Source: Sorangium aterium (GTDB lineage: Bacteria > Myxococcota_A > Polyangia > Polyangiales > Polyangiaceae). From it: a DNA stretch of 64,000 nucleotides. Shown here piece after piece: positions 8,412 to 15,560 of this stretch (position 1 is its first letter; each line of letters begins with the position of its first letter). Where the stretch lies: the NCBI RefSeq assembly GCF_028368935.1, contig NZ_JAQNDK010000006.1, positions 649,001-713,000 of the forward strand. The letters run 5' to 3'. The notes under the pieces are model-generated. The model worked only from the letters and a program-made list of their open reading frames with translations, did not search any database and was not told the origin of the DNA. The translations under genes were made by a program, and so were the position numbers.

Positions 8412-8771
8412 AAAACCTAGATGAACTGATAGATCGGGCCAATCGCCGCGGTCGATGCGCCACCACCGTCGACGATCGTCTCCGCGGAACGATGTCGGGT
8501 TCAGCCGTTGCGCGCGGGTCTCGCTCGCGGGGAACCCCGGTGAAGGCTCGTTCGACAGCGCGCCGGACGCGCTCTGCGCGAGGGCGGGCGCGCGCGTTCA
8601 TCACCGTGGAGGTGCGGGGGACACGATCTGGGGTTTGGTAGAATTTTGAACCAACGCCCAGATCCGGACCTGGGAGCTGCGTCGTGACGCGTGCCCTGGG
8701 GAGGTCGAGACCTTCCGGGCGAGTCCGAGGGGAGATTTCCGCGAGGACGAGACCTTGGCGGAAGGTGCGCA

Positions 8772-9023
8772 GAGGAGGGCTCGGCCAGATCGCGGCCTCG
8801 GCGGCGGGCGGCAGAGGAGGGTTCGGCCAGATCGCGGCCTCGGCGGCGGGCGGCAGAGGAGGGCTCGGCCAGATCGCGGCCTCGGCGGCGGGCGGCAGAG
8901 GAGGGCTCGGCCAGATCGCGATCTCGACGGCAGGTGGGACACGAGGGGCTGGTCAGGTCGAGGCCTCCGGGGCAGGGGAGCGACGAGGGCTCGGCCAGAT
9001 CGAGACCTTGGCGGCTGCCGTGA
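8772..9023. repeat. six 42-bp tandem repeats
   Basis: Six consecutive 42-bp units start at 8772, 8814, 8856, 8898, 8940 and 8982. The core is GAGGAGGGCTCGGCCAGATC. Units 1-3 are nearly identical, unit 4 differs in its last third, and units 5-6 are diverged. Period 42 keeps frame, so each frame would give a 14-residue repeat. One frame from a GTG at 8684 gives GGLGQIAASAAGGR-like units and stops at 9085. I cannot tell a small repeat protein from non-coding repeats. Confidence 0.75.
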
Positions 9024-9358
9024 TCGGATCGATGGTCGAGCGACGGGTGGCGTCAGCCGCTGCGAGCCGGAGGCGCGCTCCGTGACGGGGCGCGCGCCGC
9101 GAGCGTCTCCGGGTCCGCCGCGCGATCGTCACCGCCGGCGCGCCGAGAGGAAACCGGCGGCGATCTCGGTTGTGTAGAGTGCGAGATGACGGCGCTCGTG
9201 GTCGGCTCATGGTGCATCGCGGCGGACGGATCCCTCGCGCCGAGGCTGCCGTGAACCTCGCCGCGCGATCCCGGCTCGGCCCGCAGGCCAGGGCCGAGGA
9301 GCTGCTCCCTCGTCCCGGCGACGGCGAGCGGTACGACCCGCCTGAGCAACTCGTTCCC

Positions 9359-9916
9359 ATGTCGTCCTCGGGCCTCCCGGCGTCCGGGGTGCGGATCTCG
9401 AGCGCAGCGGCCCTGGACGCGGAGGCGCTTTACCGCCGCCACCATCACCTCGTGTACCGACTCGCCCTCCGTTACGGCCGCGGCAACGTGGCCTGGGCAG
9501 AGGATGTGACGCAGGACGTATTTCTCGATCTGATGAAGGCGCTCGCGACGCTGACCGATCGAGACAACCTCGAAGGATGGCTGTACCGGGCGACCTCGAA
9601 TCGCTGCCTGAACCGCCTGCGGCGGGACCGGTTCCTCGATCTCGCGCCCATCCGCTGGCTGCTCGGGCAGGACGAGGCCGACCCGCGCCCGATGCTGGAG
9701 GAGGTGGCCATCGCGCGCGACGATCTGCGCCGGGCGTTCGAGGCGCTGGGGAAGCTGCCTCCCAAGGAGCAGATCGCGTTCTCGATGTTCTATCTCGACG
9801 GCAAGGAGCAGGAGGAGATCGGGAGCGTCCTTGGCCACTCCAAAAGCTACGTGTGCAAGCTGATTCAAAAGGCCGTCGCGCGGCTCCGCGAGGCCGGGTG
9901 GGAGGTGGGGCAATGA
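9359..9916 (+). CDS. ECF-type RNA polymerase sigma factor
   Basis: 185 aa. Region 2 (about residues 22-90) includes AEDVTQDVFLDLMKAL and LEGWLYRATSNRCLNRLRR, the core-binding and -10 recognition segment. Region 4 (about 125-180) has LPPKEQIAFSMFYLDGKEQ and the helix-turn-helix IGSVLGHSKSYVCKLIQKA. The frame is open to 9170; the ATG at 9359 gives a family-like N-terminus and I choose it, although the Shine-Dalgarno is weak. The stop overlaps the next start by ATGA (9913-9916), so the two genes are translationally coupled. This coupling is usual for an ECF factor and its anti-sigma. Confidence 0.9.
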   Translation: MSSSGLPASGVRISSAAALDAEALYRRHHHLVYRLALRYGRGNVAWAEDVTQDVFLDLMKALATLTDRDNLEGWLYRATSNRCLNRLRRDRFLDLAPIRWLLGQDEADPRPMLEEVAIARDDLRRAFEALGKLPPKEQIAFSMFYLDGKEQEEIGSVLGHSKSYVCKLIQKAVARLREAGWEVGQ

Positions 9917-11202
9917 CGCGAGACCGCGACCTGCTCGCGCTGCTGCACGAGGTCGACGAGCGGCTCGCGGCGGCGACGCCGTCACCCCGGCTCGCGGCGC
10001 GCCTCGGCGCGCGGTTGCGCGGGGCGCGCCCGTCCCTCGCCGGGCGCGCGGGGCGCCCGCTCGCGCTGGCCCTCGCCGCCGGAACGGCCGCGGTCGCCCT
10101 CGCCGCCGCCCTCCAGCGCCCCGCGTCCCCCGAGGTCTCCGCGCGCAGCCCCGCCGTCGAGCCCGCGGTCGGCATCGTCGGCGATCGCCCCCACGCGGAC
10201 GGCGGGATCCCGGAGCGCACGCCGGCAGACGGCCACCCGCCGGCGCCGCCCCGGATCTACGCCCCGCTCCTCCGGGAGCCGCCCCGCCGGCTCGCTCCGC
10301 CGCCGAGGACCTCGCCGCCTGCGCCTCACGGCTCGGCAGCGCCGCCGGACGCGCGCGACGCGCCCGTAGGCCAGCGCCACAGCGAGCTCCCCGAGAGCCG
10401 CGCCCCGGTCCCGCCGTCGCGCGCGCGCGCCCTGCCGCCGGCCGTCGCGCTCCCGTCGAGCCCGGGGTGGGTCGACGCCCTGGAACGTCCGCCTGTCCAC
10501 GCGTCGCCATCGCGCGGCCAGCTCCCCTCGTCGAGCCGAGGCACCGGCGGCGCCAGCGCTCCGGCGGAGGTCGCTGGGCAAAAGGGCGATCGAAGCGCCG
10601 AGGGGGCGGACCGCGCGACGACCGCGGAGCCCCACGAGAAGCCGGCGGGTCCGCAGGAAGAGGCGGGCTGCCGGACGGCGGAGGATCTGACGAGCGAGGT
10701 CGAGGCGATGTGCGACGCGCAGGGCCTCGTCCTCGCCGACGTCAGGCTGCTCGATCCGTGCAGAGACGGCGGCTACCGCAGCGTCGAGCACACGTGCGTC
10801 GACGACGAGCCGACCGAGTGCTGGCGCGGCCAGCTCGGCGACGGCCTCACCTGCCATGACAGCGGCGATCTGAAGGATCAGGCCTACATCACGTGCCGCA
10901 ACCAGGGCGCGGATCTCACCGAGTTCACTTACGACCGGGGCGTCCCTGGATGCAGCGGCAGCGAGACGACGGGGGCCGTCTATGCGTGTTGCCCGGCGGC
11001 GGAGCCGCTTCCGTCGCGCCTGTGCTGGACGACCAAGATCGACCACGGGGACGTGTGCCAGGCGCAGTCGACGCTCGGTGACGAGGCCAGCGCCATGTGC
11101 GCGGACGCCGGGCAGCAGATCTTCCACATCTGGTACAACTCCGGCACCGCGAGCTGCCCCGAGGCGCACGACACGAGCGCGCTCTTCACCTGCTGCCCGT
11201 GA
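9913..11202 (+). CDS. candidate membrane anti-sigma factor with cysteine-rich C-terminal modules
   Basis: 429 aa. A short cytoplasmic N-terminus (about 46 residues, starting [20 protein letters not shown]) is followed by one transmembrane helix (about 47-66), then a long Pro/Ala/Arg linker (about 67-250). The C-terminal region outside the membrane is cysteine-rich, with one degenerate and two clear modules. These run from CW through GDGLTC or HGDVC to a terminal ACCP or TCCP, about 60 residues each. Start-codon overlap with the sigma factor and single-helix topology suggest an anti-sigma. No zinc anti-sigma motif is visible, so this is inference. The two C-terminal modules are close paralogues of those in the next gene. 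Confidence 0.65.
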   Translation: MTRDRDLLALLHEVDERLAAATPSPRLAARLGARLRGARPSLAGRAGRPLALALAAGTAAVALAAALQRPASPEVSARSPAVEPAVGIVGDRPHADGGIPERTPADGHPPAPPRIYAPLLREPPRRLAPPPRTSPPAPHGSAAPPDARDAPVGQRHSELPESRAPVPPSRARALPPAVALPSSPGWVDALERPPVHASPSRGQLPSSSRGTGGASAPAEVAGQKGDRSAEGADRATTAEPHEKPAGPQEEAGCRTAEDLTSEVEAMCDAQGLVLADVRLLDPCRDGGYRSVEHTCVDDEPTECWRGQLGDGLTCHDSGDLKDQAYITCRNQGADLTEFTYDRGVPGCSGSETTGAVYACCPAAEPLPSRLCWTTKIDHGDVCQAQSTLGDEASAMCADAGQQIFHIWYNSGTASCPEAHDTSALFTCCP

Positions 11203-11353
11203 GCCGCGATCGCGAGGTGGCCTGACGGAGGAAACCGGCAGGCCCGCCGCGGTTGATGAAGAGCGGAACGACGAGGAGAGCGCGCCGACCGGGGCTCCGG
11301 CGGCGCGCGCGTCGAAGCTGTCCCGGGCTGGGCCGGGCTTGATGGAGGACTCC

Positions 11354-12019
11354 ATGCGATTTTTCGTTGCGACCGGTCTCTCGCTCTGTCTCTCGATCTC
11401 GGGTCTTCTCGCCGGCGCGGGCTGCATCAGCGCCGAGGTGCCGGACCCTGACAGCGGAACGGACTCCGCGGGCGTGAAGAGCGCGAAGAGCGACGGCGTG
11501 GAGGACGGTTCGAGCGGCGATGGCGAGGCGAAGCCGCCGCCCCCGCCGTCCGACGATGGCGAGGCGACGCCCGCGCCGCCCCCGTCGCTCCCGCCCCCGC
11601 CGGCCCTGCCCCCTCCGCCGCCCCTGCCGGAGACGTGCTGGAGCGGCGAGCTGGGCGATGGCGTCACATGCAGTGACAGCAGCGATCTGAAGGACGAGGC
11701 CTACATCACCTGCAGGAACCAGGGCGCGGATCTCGCCGAGTTCACTTACGAGCGGGAACTCCCTGGATGCAGCGGCAGCGAGACGACAGGGGCCGTCTAT
11801 GCGTGTTGCCCGGCGGCGGAGCCGCTGCCGTCGCCCACGTGCTGGACGACCAAGATCGACCACGGGGACGAGTGCCAGGCGCACTCGACGCTCGATGCAG
11901 AGGCCAGCGCCCTGTGCGGAGAGACGGGCCAGCAGATCTTCCACATCTGGCACAACTCCAGCGGCACGATCTGCCCCGAGGCGTACGACACGAGCGCGCT
12001 CCTCACCTGCTGCCCGTGA
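11354..12019 (+). CDS. secreted or lipoprotein-like cysteine-rich protein, paralogous to the preceding C-terminus
   Basis: 221 aa. The start MRFFVATGLSLCLS has a Shine-Dalgarno GGAGG five bases before the ATG at 11354; an in-frame ATG at 11342 is less favoured. A signal peptide ends at LLAGAGC, a non-ideal lipobox. Then comes a low-complexity Asp/Ser region, a proline run (about residues 58-88) and two cysteine-rich modules ending YACCP and LTCCP. The DNA of the modules is nearly identical to 10820-11200, which indicates a recent duplication. It may be a ligand or decoy for the same sensing pathway as the upstream membrane protein, but no function is known to me. Confidence 0.7.
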   Translation: MRFFVATGLSLCLSISGLLAGAGCISAEVPDPDSGTDSAGVKSAKSDGVEDGSSGDGEAKPPPPPSDDGEATPAPPPSLPPPPALPPPPPLPETCWSGELGDGVTCSDSSDLKDEAYITCRNQGADLAEFTYERELPGCSGSETTGAVYACCPAAEPLPSPTCWTTKIDHGDECQAHSTLDAEASALCGETGQQIFHIWHNSSGTICPEAYDTSALLTCCP

Positions 12020-12151
12020 GCAGCGGTCGCGGGCCTGCCTGGCGGAGGGAGACCGGCAGGCAGGCCAGCGCGACGGCTCCTTTCGTCGACGCCGGCGATG
12101 GGTATCATGGCGCCCGCCCTGAACGCGCCCGCGCGCGGTGGAGTCGCTCCC

Positions 12152-12877
12152 ATGCCCGATCCCTACATCTACCAGCGTGACATCGAGACGTACGGCCGCC
12201 TCACCGCGTCGCAGATCCAGAAGCTCGTCCTGCCGGTCGATGCGGGGTTCGGGAGCGCGCTGCGCACCGTCACGGCGCGCCTCGACGCCGCGACCGAGGC
12301 CCTGCGCAAGGCGACGCTGGACGCGACGGCCGCTCCTGGGTCTCCCGGCGCGTCCCGCGGATCGAGGGGCGCCCGGGCCAATCCGGTCGCTGCGGGCCGC
12401 GGCCTGCTGCGCCGCCTCGTGGAGCACGCCGCCTCGCGGCCCAACGGGGCCGCGCTGGCCCGAGAGCTCCTCCAGGGCCAGACGCTCGCCACCGTGCTGC
12501 GCCGCCGCCCCGCGGCGCTCGCCGCGGCGCTGACGCACGCGATCGAGGTGCTCGAGCAGCACGAGGGGCAGCTGCCCGAGCGCGAGGCGTGGACGGCCGA
12601 CCTCGAGCGCTCCCGGGATGCCCTCGAGCCGCTCATCAGGAGCGTGCGCAAGACCCGGCTCGCGCGCCGCACGATGACCCCGGAGATGAAGGCCGCGCGC
12701 GACGAGTGGATCACCACCTACGGCGCGGCGAAGCTCCTCGTGGAGTGCGTGCTCCGGCTCCACGGCAAGACGTCGTTGATGCCGGAGATCTTCGGCGATC
12801 TCCCGCGCGCACCCCGCGCCGCCGCGGGGACGAGCGCAGCGCGACGCCCGCCGGCGAGCGCGTCTGCGCTCGCGTGA
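12152..12877 (+). CDS. hypothetical protein, alpha-helical
   Basis: 241 aa from the ATG at 12152 (GGTGGAG about eight bases upstream); the frame is open to 12098 with other ATGs. The start is MPDPYIYQRDIETYGRLTAS. No signal peptide or membrane helix is seen. The protein is rich in Ala, Arg and Leu with long predicted helices, and has an Ala/Arg/Ser-rich tail. It may be a structural or regulatory protein, but I recognise no family. It ends about 140 bp before the hexamer inverted repeat. Confidence 0.6.
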   Translation: MPDPYIYQRDIETYGRLTASQIQKLVLPVDAGFGSALRTVTARLDAATEALRKATLDATAAPGSPGASRGSRGARANPVAAGRGLLRRLVEHAASRPNGAALARELLQGQTLATVLRRRPAALAAALTHAIEVLEQHEGQLPEREAWTADLERSRDALEPLIRSVRKTRLARRTMTPEMKAARDEWITTYGAAKLLVECVLRLHGKTSLMPEIFGDLPRAPRAAAGTSAARRPPASASALA

Positions 12878-13296
<419 letters not shown>

Positions 13297-15408
13297 CTAC
13301 GTACCGCCCCCGCCCCCGAGGTGCGTCCGGAAGAACCTCACGAGGTGCCCATACTGGAGCACCTGGTTGTCCCGCTTCTGCGCGCCGTGCCCTTCGTCGG
13401 CGAACAGGATGAGCTCGGACGGGATCTTCCTTGCCTCCAGCGCCTGCTGGATCTGCACCGACTCGCCTGCAGGGACCCGCGGATCCGACGCCCCCTGCAC
13501 GATCAGCAGAGGCGCCTTCACCCGATCGAGGTACGTGATCGGCGAGAGCTTGAGCAACGCGTCCCGATCCTTCTCGGGATCGCCGTACTCGGAGATCCGG
13601 AGGATTCGCCGGTAAGGCGCCGTGTTCTGGAGGAACGTCACGAGGTTGCTCATGCCGACGACGGCGGCGCCCGCATCGTAGGCGCCGGCGAACATGGTCA
13701 TGCCGATCAGCGCAGAATAGCCGCCGTAGCTGCCGCCGAAGATGCCGACCCTCGGCGGCCGGCCCTCGTGGCCGAAGCTCGCCTTGACGAACTTCGCGGC
13801 GTCCTCGATGTCCGTGATGACGTCGAGCCGCTTCGCGCCGTCGTCGGCGTGCAGCCATGTCTTGCCGTAACCGTCGCTCCCGCGGACGTTCGGCTCGACG
13901 AACACGAACCCCGCGTCCACGAAGAGCTGCGCCCGCGCGCTGAACCCAGCCCTCGCCTGGGCCTCCGGGCCGCCGTGGAAATGGACGATCACAGGACACG
14001 GCCGCTCGCACCGCGCAGGGCGCCGCACGAACATCGGGATCTGCGCGCCGTCGCGCGCGGGATAGGACTCCAGCGTGGTCGCCGAGAACGCGCCCGGCGC
14101 CATCTCGGGCATGCTCGGAGCGTGCCACTGCGAGAGCTTGCCAGTCGTCCAGTCGAGGACATGCGCCGTCGCCGGCGATGTCGAGGTCTCCAGGAGCAGC
14201 GTCGTGAACCGGCCGTCCCACGTCGTCGAGACCGGGGTCACGTGATCCGCCGCCGGGAGCGCAGGCAGCTTGATCTCGCGGTGCGACCTCGCGTCGAGCG
14301 CGCGGAGCCGCGTGTAGCCGCGCTCGTTCACCGTGTAGAGGATCCTCTTCCTCGCCCGATCGATGGAGAACGCGCTGACGTCGAACGGGATCTCCGGCGA
14401 GATCGGCGTGAGCTTCCCCGCCTTCCAGCTGTAGAGCCGGCGGTGCTCCCCGAGGCGCGGCGTGAGCACGAGGACCTCGCCGGGCGCGGCGCCGTACTTG
14501 GCCTCGTAGTCCTCGCGCTCGCCCTGCCCGAAGAGGGGAGTCGGCGCGTCGGCGCCCGGAGCGGCCTTCGCGCCGGGCGCCCACTCGAAGAGCTCGCTCA
14601 TGTTGGAGCCCACGTCCTTCGCGAGCAGCAGGCGGCCGTCGCCCGCGGCGTCCACGGCGCGCCAGATGCCCTCGCGATCGAACACGACCTCTCGCTGCCT
14701 CGACGCGATGTCGTACCGGTAGATGACGTACGCGTCCTTCTTGACGTCGTTGGCCCGATAGTAAACGTGCCTCCCATCGTCGGAGACGAACTGGAGCTGC
14801 GTCTGCACGCCGGGCGCGTGCTGGATGGCGACGAGCGGGCCGCCCTTCGCGTCCTGCAGGTAGAGCCCTGGGTTCTCCTCGCCCTTGCGGTCGCGCGAGA
14901 GGACGAGGCGCGCGCCGTCCGGCGTGACGGCCTCGACCACGGTCGGATCCTCGCCGCCGGTGAGCTGCAGCGGGAAGCGCTGCGGCCCGTCGAGCCGGAA
15001 GACCTGCCTCGTCCCCGTGATCGTCCAGGTGAAGTAGAGCGCCTTGCCATCCGGCCCTAGGACGCCTCCGGAAGGAGCGCGCACGTCGAGCATGGCCTGG
15101 ATGCGGCGCGAGACGTCGTCCGGGAGCGGAGGCGCCGCGTAGCGAGCCAGGATCTCCGGGGAGACGCTCGCCGCGCCGTGCCCCTCGTACCCGGGCCGCT
15201 CCGGCGCGGGCGCAGGCCGCGGCGGTCCGGCGGGCGAAGGCGGCGCTGGCGGCGCGGACGCGGCAGGCCGGGGCGCAGCCGCCGGGGGCCCCGGCGGGGC
15301 CGGCGCGCACGCCGCCGCGAGGGCGAGGGGGCCGAGCAAGCCGAGCAAGGAGCGCCGCGCGGCGCCGTGGCGCCCGCGCGGCGTCGAGGAGGACGACATG
15401 CGGCGCAT
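13297..15408 (-). CDS. S9 family prolyl-oligopeptidase-like lipoprotein
   Basis: About 703 aa. The N-terminus has a twin-arginine/hydrophobic signal ending LALAAAC, a lipobox, so it is likely a secreted lipoprotein. Residues about 60-430 form a WD/beta-propeller (LSRDRKGEENPGLYLQD and similar). The C-terminal alpha/beta hydrolase has nucleophile GGSYGGYSAL, a following Asp in ASDPRVPAGES and a His in DEGHG. Family members cleave short peptides, often after Pro or acyl-amino acids. Starts at 15408, 15399 or further upstream are all possible, with no clear Shine-Dalgarno. It stands alone, convergent with the repeat region. Confidence 0.88.
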   Translation of the reverse strand: MRRMSSSSTPRGRHGAARRSLLGLLGPLALAAACAPAPPGPPAAAPRPAASAPPAPPSPAGPPRPAPAPERPGYEGHGAASVSPEILARYAAPPLPDDVSRRIQAMLDVRAPSGGVLGPDGKALYFTWTITGTRQVFRLDGPQRFPLQLTGGEDPTVVEAVTPDGARLVLSRDRKGEENPGLYLQDAKGGPLVAIQHAPGVQTQLQFVSDDGRHVYYRANDVKKDAYVIYRYDIASRQREVVFDREGIWRAVDAAGDGRLLLAKDVGSNMSELFEWAPGAKAAPGADAPTPLFGQGEREDYEAKYGAAPGEVLVLTPRLGEHRRLYSWKAGKLTPISPEIPFDVSAFSIDRARKRILYTVNERGYTRLRALDARSHREIKLPALPAADHVTPVSTTWDGRFTTLLLETSTSPATAHVLDWTTGKLSQWHAPSMPEMAPGAFSATTLESYPARDGAQIPMFVRRPARCERPCPVIVHFHGGPEAQARAGFSARAQLFVDAGFVFVEPNVRGSDGYGKTWLHADDGAKRLDVITDIEDAAKFVKASFGHEGRPPRVGIFGGSYGGYSALIGMTMFAGAYDAGAAVVGMSNLVTFLQNTAPYRRILRISEYGDPEKDRDALLKLSPITYLDRVKAPLLIVQGASDPRVPAGESVQIQQALEARKIPSELILFADEGHGAQKRDNQVLQYGHLVRFFRTHLGGGGGT

Positions 15409-15435
15409 TTCGCCGGAGCGGGCATACGCCGGCAA

Positions 15436-15539
15436 GGTCAAAGGCGGTGCGGCGCGGGCGGGGTCAAAGGCCGCGCGGCGCGAACAGGGTCAAAGGCGGT
15501 GCGGCGCGAACAGGGTCAAAGGCCGCGCGGCGCGGGCGA
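15436..15539. repeat. four 26-bp tandem repeats
   Basis: Units start at 15436, 15462, 15488 and 15514, each GGTCAAAGGCNGNGCGGCGC plus six bases. Units 1 and 3 share GGCGGTGCGG and units 2 and 4 share GGCCGCGCGG, an ABAB pattern suggesting duplication of a 52-bp pair. It lies just upstream of the peptidase start on that gene's strand and after the stop of the TPR protein gene. Confidence 0.85.
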
Positions 15540-15560
15540 GGGCGCCGGCGCGGGCCCGCC

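Larger units (their letters stand above)
8277..9358. other. non-coding or undetermined region with palindrome and repeats
   Basis: About 1.1 kb without a convincing gene. All frames stay open over long parts because of GC content and because the 42-bp repeat preserves frame, so open frames here mean little. It contains the palindrome at 8398-8411 and the tandem repeats at 8772-9023. The last part (9024-9358) precedes the sigma factor gene and probably holds its promoter, which I cannot place. Confidence 0.5.

Noticed and set aside
8772-9023. CRISPR array
   Set aside because: Units are contiguous with no spacers and no cas genes are near.
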